This document shows positions 42,041 to 49,485 of a stretch of 49,485 nt of DNA, one piece after another. The DNA is from an uncultured Prevotella sp. (lineage in GTDB: Bacteria > Bacteroidota > Bacteroidia > Bacteroidales > Bacteroidaceae), in NCBI GenBank assembly GCA_900315695.1, contig ONAE01000017.1, forward strand, positions 1 to 49,485, read 5' to 3'. Every line of letters begins with the position of its first letter. Positions within the stretch are counted from its first letter, which is position 1. The position numbers and the translations under genes are program-made. Below the pieces are notes generated by a model. It saw nothing but the letters and a program-made list of their open reading frames with translations. It had not been told where the DNA came from and did not search any database.

Positions 42041-42661
42041 CTATAGCTCCCTGTTGGCATTAATGGTCTTGAAAAGCGCCGTGATTCCCTTGGCTGCGTC
42101 AAGCCTGCTCTTATAGCTGTCGCTGTATGCTGCTGGCACCGTATTGCCCTGATAGATGGTGGCGAACGTGCCGCCGCCCATCTGTCGGCTCTTGATGATG
42201 ACTTCTATCAGTTCTCCGTTGTGGAAGTAGAAACGTAGCTCGTAGTCCTTTCCCTCAGAGAGGTCGGGTTGGGCTGCATAGATAAACTCAATGTGCCCTA
42301 GCTGGTCGTAGAGATACTCTTCGTAATACTCGCGTGCGGCGAAGTTATATCGCTTTGTTGCGAAATCCAGGAAGAGGTCAGGGTAAATCTGTCCTTCCTC
42401 CTTCAGTTCTTCGCGGTAGTACATCTTCACATCCTCATAATGATAGCCAGTTGCAGGCAGGTTCTGCTTTACTTGAGCGGTGAAACACTGTGTCACGGGG
42501 TAGATGTCGCCACCATCTTCCACCTGCTGCTGTTGCTCAATATACGCTTTCGCCGCTGCATAGTGCTTGCGGATTGTCGCCTTCGGGTCCTGTGGCTTTG
42601 CCGTCTGAGCCATACTGCTCAGTGCCAGCATCATTGTCAGTAACAGTGCTATCAGTCTCAT
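42041..42661 (-). CDS. Secreted protein of unknown function
   Basis: The 206-residue protein has a signal peptide (MRLIALLLTMMLALSSMAQ), then a mixed alpha/beta sequence. I do not recognise a family. Visible features are an N-terminal helix (ATIRKHYAAAKAYIEQQQQ), a Tyr-rich middle (EDVKMYYREELKEEG; FAAREYYEEYLYDQLGHIEFIY) and a beta-rich KDYELRFYFHNGELIEVIIK. The start at 42661 follows from the -7 box at 42685-42692; the open frame reaches 42781 but lies before the promoter. It is single, between gene remnants and gltD. Confidence 0.7.
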   Translation of the reverse strand: MRLIALLLTMMLALSSMAQTAKPQDPKATIRKHYAAAKAYIEQQQQVEDGGDIYPVTQCFTAQVKQNLPATGYHYEDVKMYYREELKEEGQIYPDLFLDFATKRYNFAAREYYEEYLYDQLGHIEFIYAAQPDLSEGKDYELRFYFHNGELIEVIIKSRQMGGGTFATIYQGNTVPAAYSDSYKSRLDAAKGITALFKTINANREL

Positions 42662-42684
42662 GTCGATTAGAATAATTGATGTGG

Positions 42685-42692
42685 CAAATATA
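42685..42692 (-). promoter_or_regulatory. -7 box for the secreted protein at 42041
   Basis: The minus strand reads TATATTTG. The leader to ATG 42661 is about 20 bases. Confidence 0.6.
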
Positions 42693-42785
42693 AGGCATAT
42701 TTTGGAAATTTCCAAATATTTATAGCGAAATCTTTGCAAAGTGTCAAATAATGAGGATTGGACGGGCATGCTGCTCGACAAACTG

Positions 42786-42817
42786 AAAAAATAAGAGAGA
42801 GCCGAAGCTCTCTCTTA
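42786..42817 (-). terminator. Terminator of the gltBD operon
   Basis: A perfect 11-bp stem, TAAGAGAGAGC / GCTCTCTCTTA, with a TTCG loop on the minus strand, is followed by TTTTTT. It directly abuts the gltD stop codon. Confidence 0.9.
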
Positions 42818-44164
42818 CTATTTGAAGTAGGCAGCAACTTTCTGTGCTGTCTGTCGTCCGCTTGCCATCGCCCTGACAACGAGTGAGGCACCATTGGCGG
42901 CATCGCCACAGACAAACACATTGTCGGGATACTGCGGATGTTCCGGCTTGAGGAATCCCATAGCGAGGAGTACGAGCTCTGCCTTGATAATCTCAGGCTT
43001 GCCTTTCTCTACCATGATGGGGCGACCGCCTTCCGGGTTCGGTTTCCAGTCGATCTCCTGTACCTTCACACCTGTGAGCTTACCGTTTTCGCCTAAGAAC
43101 TCCAGCGTGTTGATGTTCCAGCGACGGGTGCATCCCTCTTCGTGACTCGATGTGGTCTTGAGGGTGCGAGGCCAGTTGGGCCACGGGTTCTGCGGGTCTT
43201 CAGGACCTTCTACGGGTTTAGGCATGATCTCTATCTGAGTGACACTCTTACATCCCTGACGATGAGCAGTTCCGATGCAGTCGGAGCCTGTGTCACCACC
43301 ACCAATCACCAGCACGTCTTTTCCTTTGGCTGTAACGCGCTCCTCTTTACTGAATTCCATGCCTGCCAGCACACGGTTCTGCTGTGAGAGCAGGTCGAGG
43401 GCGAAATGTACGCCCTTGAGTTCTCTGCCTGGGGCTTTCAGATCGCGGGCGGTGGGGGTGCCGGTAGAGATGATGACGGCATCGAAATCAGAGGCGAGAG
43501 AGGAGATATTGTCGATGGCTGCGCCATAGTTGAAGGTGATGCCTTCGGCCTCTAGCAGTTTGATACGACGATCAATGATGGCCTTGTTCAGTTTGAAGTT
43601 AGGGATGCCATAGCGGAGCAAGCCGCCAGCAGCCTCGTTCTTCTCAAAAACGGTGACGCTGTAACCCATGTGGTTCAGGTCGTTGGCAGCAGCGAGTCCT
43701 GCAGGTCCGGCACCGATGACAGCCACCTTCTTACCATTGCGCTGGATATCCGTGCGCGGCTGGATGAAACCCTCTTGGAAGGCCATCTCGATGATGGCGC
43801 ACTCGTCTTCACGGTTGGTGGTAGGCTCATGGTTGAAACGGTTCAGCACACAGGCCTTCTCACAGAGGGCTGGACAGATGCGCCCTGTGAACTCCGGGAA
43901 GGGGTTGGTGCTGGTGAGCAACTGATAGGCCAACTCGAAGTCGCCCTTGAACAGGGCGTCGTTCCACTCAGGGGCTTTGTTGCCCAGTGGACAAGCCCAG
44001 TGGCAGAAAGGTACGCCACAGTCCATACAGCGCGATGCCTGTAGTTTGCGTTCTCGCGTTGAGAGCGTCTGCTCCACCTCGCCAAAGTCGTGGATTCTAT
44101 CGTGAATCGGACGGTAACCCGCCTCCTGGCGGTGTATCTCTAAAAATGCTTTTGGATTTCCCAT
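42818..44164 (-). CDS. gltD: Glutamate synthase (NADPH) small subunit
   Basis: The 448-residue flavoprotein passes electrons from NAD(P)H to GltB. N-terminal iron-sulfur cysteines are in CMDCGVPFCHWACPLGN and ICPALCEKAC. FAD binding is at VAVIGAGPAGLAAANDL and the NAD(P) site at DVLVIGGGDTGSDCIG. The end motif FVCGDAANGASLVVRAMASG closes the FAD site. Its first 23 codons overlap the end of gltB in another frame (68 bases), so the two are probably translationally coupled. A strong terminator follows the stop. Confidence 0.97.
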   Translation of the reverse strand: MGNPKAFLEIHRQEAGYRPIHDRIHDFGEVEQTLSTRERKLQASRCMDCGVPFCHWACPLGNKAPEWNDALFKGDFELAYQLLTSTNPFPEFTGRICPALCEKACVLNRFNHEPTTNREDECAIIEMAFQEGFIQPRTDIQRNGKKVAVIGAGPAGLAAANDLNHMGYSVTVFEKNEAAGGLLRYGIPNFKLNKAIIDRRIKLLEAEGITFNYGAAIDNISSLASDFDAVIISTGTPTARDLKAPGRELKGVHFALDLLSQQNRVLAGMEFSKEERVTAKGKDVLVIGGGDTGSDCIGTAHRQGCKSVTQIEIMPKPVEGPEDPQNPWPNWPRTLKTTSSHEEGCTRRWNINTLEFLGENGKLTGVKVQEIDWKPNPEGGRPIMVEKGKPEIIKAELVLLAMGFLKPEHPQYPDNVFVCGDAANGASLVVRAMASGRQTAQKVAAYFK

Positions 44165-47100
44165 TCTCTTCTTCGAGTACGCGTTTGTACTCGATGGGTA
44201 TCACCTGGATGAAGTCCTCGATGTAACGCTGCCAGTTGTCGAGCATGCGACCTGCGAGGGCAGATCCTGTGTGCAGATAGTGCTGACGGATGAGTTCGAG
44301 CAGCTCCTTACGTGATAAGGAGTCCTCAACCAGTGAGAGTTCCACCATATCCATATTACAGAAGTAGTCGAAGGTGTGGTCAGGATCATAGACGTAAGCC
44401 ACACCACCACTCATACCTGCAGCGAAGTTACGGCCCGTCTTTCCTAATACCACCACACGCCCGCCTGTCATATACTCGCAGCAGTGGTCGCCTGCGCCCT
44501 CGATGACTGCAATGGCACCAGAGTTACGTACGCCAAAGCGTTCGCCCACCTTACCATTGATAAAGAGCTCACCTGAGGTGGCGCCATAGAGACCTGTGTT
44601 ACCAGCAATGATATTCTCCTCGGCTTTGAAGTCGTCGCTGCGACGGGCTGGGGGCAGAATCGAGATGCGTCCGCCTGAGAGTCCCTTGCCGAAGTAGTCG
44701 TTGGTCTCACCTTCCAGGCGGATGTCGAGACCTTTCACTGCAAAGGCGCCAAAGCTCTGACCTGCACTGCCCTTGAACTTGATTTTGATCGTGCCATCGG
44801 GCAGACCTGCCTCACCATATTTCTTGGCAATGACACCACTGAGCATCGTACCCACAGCACGGTCTGTATTCTTGATGGCATAGTCGAGGGTCACCTCTTC
44901 CTGTTCGTCAATGGCTTTTTGGGCGGCTCGGATGATCTCCTCATCCTTCACACCTGTCACCTTGGTATAGGCACCACGATCCCAGTAGAGGTTTTTGTCT
45001 GTCTCGGGCTTGTGCAGCAGACGGGCAAAGTCGATGGTCTGCTGTTTCTCTGTAGCATGTTCTGTGTTCACCTCGATCAGCTCCGTGTGGCCGATAATCT
45101 CCTTCAGACTCTTCACGCCGATTTCTGCGAGATATTCGCGAACCTGCTCTGCCAGGAAGGTGAAGTAGTTAACGACATACTCTGCGCGACCTTCGAAGTG
45201 CTTACGCAACTCGGGGTTCTGTGTCGCTACACCCATCGGACAGGTGTTTGTGTTGCATTTGCGCATCATCACACAGCCCAGCACAATCAGGGGCAGCGTA
45301 CCAAACGAGAACTCGTCGGCACCCAGCATCGCCATGATGATGACATCCTTCGCAGTCTTCAACTGTCCATCGGTTTGCAGGCGCACCTGATTTCTCAAAC
45401 CGTTGCGTACCAGCGTCTGTTGCGTTTCTGCCAGTCCGATTTCGGGAGAGATACCTGCGAAACGCATGCTTGAAGCAGGTGAGGCACCTGTACCACCTTC
45501 GGCACCAGAGATGACGATGAGGTCGGCTTTGGCCTTTGCCACACCAGCGGCGATGGTTCCCACACCACTCTCTGCCACGAGTTTCACGCTGACAGCAGCT
45601 GTCGGGTTGATATTCTTCAGGTCGAAAATGAGTTGTGCCAGATCCTCGATCGAATAGATGTCGTGATGAGGTGGGGGAGAGATGAGTGAGATGCCGGGGA
45701 TGGCGTTACGTGTCTTGGCGATGATCTCATTCACCTTGAAACCAGGCAGCTGTCCGCCCTCACCAGGCTTCGCACCCTGTGCCACTTTAATCTGTATCTC
45801 TTCTGCGTTGACCAAGTACTCGGCTGTGACACCAAAACGTCCACTGGCAATCTGCTTGGTCTTACTTGAAAGGCTTACACCATCCACCTCTGTGTGATAG
45901 CGGGCATTATCCTCGCCACCCTCACCGGTGTTAGAGCGTGCTCCCAGTTTGTTCATCGCCAGAGCCAGTGCCTCGTGGGCCTCGATACTCAGCGCACCAA
46001 ATGACATCGCACCTGTGACGAAGTGCTTCACGATACTCTCTACGGACTCCACCTCGTCGATAGGTGTGGGCTGGGCAGCCTTCTTGAAGCCGAAGAAATC
46101 ACGGATGAAGATAGGTGATTCCTTCTCATCGACAATCTTCGCCCAAGCCTTGAACTTATCGTAGTTGCCCTGACGGGTAGCCAACTGCAACTGGGCGATG
46201 GTCTCTGGGTTCCAGGCGTGCTTGATGCCGTCCTTACGCCAGGCAAACTGACCTTGGTTCTGCAGCAGCGTCTGATTCTTGGCAGCCGCATGCAGGGCAA
46301 TGGCATCACGCGCAATCTCCTTCAGACCTACGCCACCAATGGTACTCACCTCTGTGCCGAAGTAACGGCGCAGCAGGTCTTCACTCAGTCCGATAGACTC
46401 GAAGATCTTTGCACCACGATACGAGCGGATGGTCGAGATACCCATCTTCGACATGATCTTCTTCAAACCCTTATCCACCGCCTTGATGTAGTTCTTCTCT
46501 GCGGTGGCGTACTCCTCCTGTATCTTGCCACGCTTCACCAGATCGTCGAGTACGGCGAAGGTCATGTAAGGGCACAGGGCACTGGCTCCGTAGCCCAGCA
46601 GCAGGGCTGCGTGCATCACCTCACGGATCTCGCCGCTCTCCACAATCAGTGCCGTCTGCACACGCTTACCCACACTAATCAGATAGTGGTGGACTGCAGA
46701 GACAGCCAACAGACTGGGAATCGCAGCATGTGTCTCGTCGAGGTCGCGATCGCTCAGGATGATGTAGTTCACACCTTCATCGACACTCTCCTCAGCTTTC
46801 TTGCAGAGGTCGTCGAGTGCCTGGCGCAGTCCGCTTTCACCCTGCGCTATCTCAAAGAGAATGGGCAGCTTCTTGGTGTTGAAACCCTTGTAACGGATGT
46901 TACATAATATATCGAGTTGTGTGTTGGTCAATACGGGTTGCGGCAGACGTACCATCTTGCAGTTTGAGGCATCGGGTGTCAGGATGTTCGTACCTACGGC
47001 ACCGATATACTCTGTGAGTGACATCACCAGTTCTTCGCGGATGGGGTCGATGGCAGGGTTCGTGACCTGCGCAAACTGCTGACGGAAGTAGTTGAACAGC

Positions 47101-48626
47101 ACCTGCGGACGATCTGAGATGACAGCCAGCGGGGTGTCGTTACCCATCGCTGCCACAGGCTCCTGACCTGCAGTAGCCATCGGGATGATGGTCTTGTCGA
47201 TATCCTCCTGACCAAAACCGAAGGTCACCAACTTACCTGCCAGATTGCTGACACTGTTATCCACCTTGCGACCACTCTTCAGTTTCTCCAGCTGCACACG
47301 GTTCTCGTTGAGCCACTCGCGATATGGATGTGCCTTAGCGAGTTGTTCCTTGATCTCACCGTCGTAGTAGATCTTACCTTCCTGCGTATCAATCAGCAGG
47401 ATCTTTCCTGGTTGCAGGCGACCTTTCGATACCACATCACTGGGTTCAAAATCCATCACGCCAACCTCACTGGCAACTACCATCATACCCTGTTTGGTGA
47501 TGGTATAGCGACTGGGTCGCAAGCCGTTTCTGTCGAGCATACCACCTGCGTAGCGACCATCGCTGAACAGCAGGGCTGCAGGACCGTCCCACGGCTCCAT
47601 CAAGATGGAGTGATACTCGTAGAAGGCCTTCAGATCCTCTGAGATGGGATTCTTGTCGTTGAAGCTCTCAGGCACCAAGATAGCCATCGCCTGCGGCAGG
47701 GAGAGTCCGCTCATCATCAGGAACTCGAACACGTTGTCGAGACTGGCAGAGTCACTCATACCCTCCTGCACAATCGGGCGCAGATCCTTGATGTCACCCA
47801 GTGCCTCACTCGAAAGCACACTCTCACGAGCCTTCATCCACCCACGATTACCTCGGATGGTGTTGATCTCACCGTTATGGGCTAACAAACGGAAGGGCTG
47901 GGCCAACGACCACGTGGGAAATGTGTTTGTGCTGAAACGGGAGTGTACCAGCGCCAGTCCGCTTGTAAAGTAATCATTCGACAGATCAGGGAAATAGCGA
48001 CGCAGCTGTCCGCTGGTCAGCATACCCTTGTAGATAATGTTCTTGTTCGACAGTGAACAGATATAGAAATCTTTGTCGTTGATACGGTTTTCGATGCGTT
48101 TGCGTACCTTATATAAGATACGCTCAAACACAGGCACATCCTCCTCGGATACACCTGTCACGAAAATCTGTTTGATGTCAGGTTCCACCTCACGGGCTGC
48201 TACACCCAGCACTTCAGGGTTGGTAGGCACTGTGCGCAGATGCATCAGGGTCAGTCCCTCGCGCTCGATCTCCTCGATCATAACACTTAGGATCGCCTGT
48301 TGCGCCTGCTCGTCCTTTGGAAGGAACACCAGTCCTGTGCCATACTTTCCCTTCTCGGGTACGGGAATACCCTGAAGCAGAATAAATTCATGGGGAATCT
48401 GTACCATGATACCAGCACCGTCGCCCGTCTTGTCTCGCGTCTCAGCGCCACGATGCTCCATGTTTTCCAATACTTTGAGTGCATTGTCCACCAACTCGTG
48501 GCTCTTACCGCCGTGGATATTTACCACCATACCCACACCACATGCATCATGTTCGTAGTCAGACTGGTAAAGTCCGTCCTGTGTCCTTTGTGCGCTCTTT
48601 AGTTGTTGAAGTTCGCAATGTGTCAT
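44097..48626 (-). CDS. gltB: Glutamate synthase large subunit
   Basis: The 1509-residue enzyme transfers the glutamine amide nitrogen to 2-oxoglutarate. A 28-residue propeptide precedes the glutaminase nucleophile Cys29 in HDACGVGMVVN. The glutaminase domain (to about 430) is followed by the central domain, the FMN/synthase barrel (GEGGEDNARY, PPPHHDIYSIEDLAQLI, GGTGASPASS) with the 3Fe-4S cysteines in CVMMRKCNTNTCPMG, and the GXGXG beta-helix (GNTGLYGATSGELFINGKVG). Start 48626 was chosen over the ATG at 48719, because the -7 box at 48668-48675 lies between them and the protein then begins MTHCELQQ. Confidence 0.97.
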   Translation of the reverse strand: MTHCELQQLKSAQRTQDGLYQSDYEHDACGVGMVVNIHGGKSHELVDNALKVLENMEHRGAETRDKTGDGAGIMVQIPHEFILLQGIPVPEKGKYGTGLVFLPKDEQAQQAILSVMIEEIEREGLTLMHLRTVPTNPEVLGVAAREVEPDIKQIFVTGVSEEDVPVFERILYKVRKRIENRINDKDFYICSLSNKNIIYKGMLTSGQLRRYFPDLSNDYFTSGLALVHSRFSTNTFPTWSLAQPFRLLAHNGEINTIRGNRGWMKARESVLSSEALGDIKDLRPIVQEGMSDSASLDNVFEFLMMSGLSLPQAMAILVPESFNDKNPISEDLKAFYEYHSILMEPWDGPAALLFSDGRYAGGMLDRNGLRPSRYTITKQGMMVVASEVGVMDFEPSDVVSKGRLQPGKILLIDTQEGKIYYDGEIKEQLAKAHPYREWLNENRVQLEKLKSGRKVDNSVSNLAGKLVTFGFGQEDIDKTIIPMATAGQEPVAAMGNDTPLAVISDRPQVLFNYFRQQFAQVTNPAIDPIREELVMSLTEYIGAVGTNILTPDASNCKMVRLPQPVLTNTQLDILCNIRYKGFNTKKLPILFEIAQGESGLRQALDDLCKKAEESVDEGVNYIILSDRDLDETHAAIPSLLAVSAVHHYLISVGKRVQTALIVESGEIREVMHAALLLGYGASALCPYMTFAVLDDLVKRGKIQEEYATAEKNYIKAVDKGLKKIMSKMGISTIRSYRGAKIFESIGLSEDLLRRYFGTEVSTIGGVGLKEIARDAIALHAAAKNQTLLQNQGQFAWRKDGIKHAWNPETIAQLQLATRQGNYDKFKAWAKIVDEKESPIFIRDFFGFKKAAQPTPIDEVESVESIVKHFVTGAMSFGALSIEAHEALALAMNKLGARSNTGEGGEDNARYHTEVDGVSLSSKTKQIASGRFGVTAEYLVNAEEIQIKVAQGAKPGEGGQLPGFKVNEIIAKTRNAIPGISLISPPPHHDIYSIEDLAQLIFDLKNINPTAAVSVKLVAESGVGTIAAGVAKAKADLIVISGAEGGTGASPASSMRFAGISPEIGLAETQQTLVRNGLRNQVRLQTDGQLKTAKDVIIMAMLGADEFSFGTLPLIVLGCVMMRKCNTNTCPMGVATQNPELRKHFEGRAEYVVNYFTFLAEQVREYLAEIGVKSLKEIIGHTELIEVNTEHATEKQQTIDFARLLHKPETDKNLYWDRGAYTKVTGVKDEEIIRAAQKAIDEQEEVTLDYAIKNTDRAVGTMLSGVIAKKYGEAGLPDGTIKIKFKGSAGQSFGAFAVKGLDIRLEGETNDYFGKGLSGGRISILPPARRSDDFKAEENIIAGNTGLYGATSGELFINGKVGERFGVRNSGAIAVIEGAGDHCCEYMTGGRVVVLGKTGRNFAAGMSGGVAYVYDPDHTFDYFCNMDMVELSLVEDSLSRKELLELIRQHYLHTGSALAGRMLDNWQRYIEDFIQVIPIEYKRVLEEENGKSKSIFRDTPPGGGLPSDSR

Positions 48627-48667
48627 ATTATCCTTACTTTTACTTACATTCTGTTTGAAAATTGCTG

Positions 48668-48675
48668 CAAAATTA
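48668..48675 (-). promoter_or_regulatory. -7 box for gltBD
   Basis: The minus strand reads TAATTTTG. No TTTG is seen at -33, which would suit a promoter dependent on an activator. Confidence 0.6.
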
Positions 48676-48737
48676 ATGCATTGTGTTAGAATAATAGTTA
48701 TATTACTTACTCTTTTCATCTAGAAAATTCTTGCTTC

Positions 48738-48747
48738 TGACATTTTG
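48738..48747 (-). promoter_or_regulatory. Nitrogen-box copy C (CAAAATGTCA) for gltBD
   Basis: Read towards gltB this is CAAAATGTCA, ending exactly 62 bases before the -7 box, the same gap as at dapF and the PII gene. Confidence 0.6.
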
Positions 48748-48881
48748 CTCTTAAAATCGTTATTTTCCTGACAATCTGTAAACTGTAATCCCTATTGCTC
48801 AGGGTTCTCATTGACAGATTGACAAAAAGTCCCATTTTTAAGGCTTTCCAGAGGTCTGTTTATTCCGTTTTTGTATAAAAA

Positions 48882-48891
48882 TGACATTTTG
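48882..48891 (-). promoter_or_regulatory. Nitrogen-box copy D, no matching promoter found
   Basis: CAAAATGTCA faces leftwards, 206 bases upstream of the gltB -7 box and 67 bases from copy E in inverted orientation, the same geometry as copies A and B. Its flanks closely match copy A (AGAATTG before; ATTTTT, then CAAAACG-like, after). Confidence 0.45.
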
Positions 48892-48958
48892 TTACAATTC
48901 TGAGGGATTAAGCCCGAATTTGTTAGCAAAAAGATAGAATTATTTTGTGATTACTTTA

Positions 48959-48968
48959 CAAAATGTCA
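48959..48968 (+). promoter_or_regulatory. Nitrogen-box copy E (CAAAATGTCA) for the PII gene
   Basis: The site ends exactly 62 bases before the -7 box at 49031, as in copies A and C. Confidence 0.6.
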
Positions 48969-49030
48969 GTTTGGCATCGTTTTAACAATCGAAACGAAAG
49001 AAAGTTTGCAAATATTCTATCAAAACGCAC

Positions 49031-49038
49031 TACCTTTG
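49031..49038 (+). promoter_or_regulatory. -7 box for the PII gene
   Basis: TACCTTTG matches TAnnTTTG, with TTTG at 49005-49008 as a -33 candidate (22-base gap). The leader before ATG 49186 is about 140 bases, much longer than others in this window. Confidence 0.65.
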
Positions 49039-49040
49039 CA

Positions 49041-49129
49041 CTTGTAAGCAGGTTACAAGTGCGAGTGAAGGCTGCGGCTCAGCATAGCTCGAGCGAGCTC
49101 GGCTCTGCATTCGCCTTGCACTTCACTTG
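49041..49129 (+). ncRNA. GC-rich structured leader of the PII gene
   Basis: A first hairpin, CTTGTAA-N5-TTACAAG (49041-49059), is followed by a long imperfect inverted repeat. CAAGTG (49056-49061) and AAGGC (49068-49072) pair with CACTTG (49124-49129) and GCCTT (49113-49117). Inside, the direct repeats GGCTCwGCAT (49076 and 49101) flank an AGCTC/GAGCT hairpin. The two outer folds overlap at 49056-49059 and so could be mutually exclusive. The GC content is far above the flanking DNA. It may be a regulatory leader or an inserted repeat element. Confidence 0.5.
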
Positions 49130-49185
49130 CCGCTGCAAACAAGTTGCAATAATCATTAATTATTAATAAGATAAAAAGAAAGCGT

Positions 49186-49485
49186 ATGAAAAGAATTGAA
49201 GCAATTATCAGGAAGACGAAGTTTGAGGAGGTGAAAGAAGCCTTGCTCAGTTCGGACATCGACTGGTTTGAGTACCACAACGTGCACGGCATCGGACAGA
49301 GTCGTCAGGAGCGAATCTATCGTGGTGTACAGTACTCAACAGACGTGATTGAGCGCGTAGCCCTGACGATCGTCTGCCGTGATCCGCTGGTGGAGCCCAC
49401 GGTGAAGGTGATCCTCAAGGTGGCACACACAGGCGAAGTGGGCGATGGCCGTATCTTCGTGAGTGACATGATCGACACATGGAGT
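49186..49485 (+). CDS. glnB: PII-family nitrogen regulatory protein, N-terminal 100 residues (truncated by window edge)
   Basis: PII proteins sense 2-oxoglutarate and ATP/ADP and control nitrogen assimilation enzymes and ammonium channels. The N-terminus MKRIEAIIRKTKFEEVKEAL is typical. The T-loop (about 37-54, GQSRQERIYRGVQYSTD) is about one residue shorter than in E. coli GlnB, and Tyr50 aligns with the uridylylated Tyr51. VAHTGEVGDGRIFV is the ATP-binding B-loop. The frame runs off the end of the window. Together with gltBD and the GSIII operon, it completes a local set of nitrogen genes sharing the CAAAATGTCA promoter element. Confidence 0.93.
   Translation, partial: MKRIEAIIRKTKFEEVKEALLSSDIDWFEYHNVHGIGQSRQERIYRGVQYSTDVIERVALTIVCRDPLVEPTVKVILKVAHTGEVGDGRIFVSDMIDTWS

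Noticed and set aside
42662-42781. 40-residue extension of the secreted protein at 42041
   Set aside because: The extension crosses the -7 box at 42685-42692 and removes the N-terminal signal peptide.
48627-48719. Upstream ATG (48719) extending gltB by 31 residues
   Set aside because: The -7 box at 48668-48675 lies inside the extension, and the shorter form starts with a normal-length GltB propeptide.
48812-48830. Possible leftward promoter serving nitrogen-box copy D
   Set aside because: No TAnnTTTG is present at a 62- or 51-base distance; the nearest word differs at both first positions.
48963-49166. 67-codon open frame across the PII promoter and leader
   Set aside because: It starts inside the CAAAATGTCA site and runs through the promoter and structured leader; it has no domain similarity.
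1-49485. CRISPR arrays, tRNA/rRNA genes, insertion sequences, prophage
   Set aside because: No regularly spaced repeats, no tRNA-like cloverleaf, no transposase, integrase or phage structural gene was seen.

Overview
The window looks like chromosome from a Bacteroidales bacterium, most likely Prevotella or a close relative. Promoters carry the Bacteroidetes -7 box TAnnTTTG instead of a sigma70 -10 box, and there are no clear Shine-Dalgarno sequences. Type III glutamine synthetase, LL-diaminopimelate aminotransferase, Bacteroidetes-style lipoproteins, a GH67 glucuronidase, a LamG-containing GH2 enzyme and membrane-anchored AraC proteins all fit. The genus is inference. I saw no tRNA, rRNA, CRISPR array, insertion sequence or prophage.

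Layout. 1-5.4 kb: the end of an ABC-2 permease, a large secreted GH2 beta-galactosidase and a DMT exporter. 5.4-14.3 kb: a hemerythrin-LuxR regulator divergent from a seven-gene operon (porin, imelysin lipoprotein, di-heme lipoprotein, second porin, mono-heme lipoprotein, RidA/chorismatase-like protein, CcsA-like fragment), probably an iron or redox surface system. 14.3-19.1 kb: a ZnuD-like TonB receptor, a Cys/His-rich small membrane protein and a secreted GH3 glucosidase. 19.3-21.0 kb: flavodoxin with DUF2023, and a periplasmic glutathione peroxidase. 21.05-27.0 kb: one compact operon in which a complete RsbU/RsbV/RsbW-type partner-switching module alternates with an alpha-amylase and the glycogen debranching enzyme GlgX. 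27.2-32.4 kb: GH67 glucuronidase, membrane AraC regulator, TPR histidine kinase. 32.4-34.9 kb: pdxS-pdxT (PLP synthase) beside an AraC regulator fused to a decayed ThiD/PdxK-type kinase domain. 35.0-39.3 kb: dapF-dapL-GSIII operon. 39.6-41.3 kb: lipoprotein alpha/beta hydrolase. 41.3-42.0 kb: gene remnants. 42.0-48.6 kb: small secreted protein and gltB-gltD (glutamate synthase). 49.2 kb to the end: a PII signal protein.

The strongest new signal is regulatory. The promoters of dapF-dapL-GSIII, gltBD and the PII gene each carry CAAAATGTCA in the same orientation, exactly 62 nt upstream of the -7 box. The lipoprotein hydrolase promoter has it 51 nt upstream, one helical turn closer. This looks like the site of an unidentified nitrogen regulator. 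A second intergenic word, TTAGGTATT, overlaps the -33 region of both the porin/imelysin operon and the DUF2023-flavodoxin operon with identical spacing and recurs nearby, suggesting a shared iron/redox regulon. Other points of interest are the partner-switching/glycogen operon, the kinase-AraC fusion, and a signal peptide whose core is encoded by one arm of an inverted repeat.
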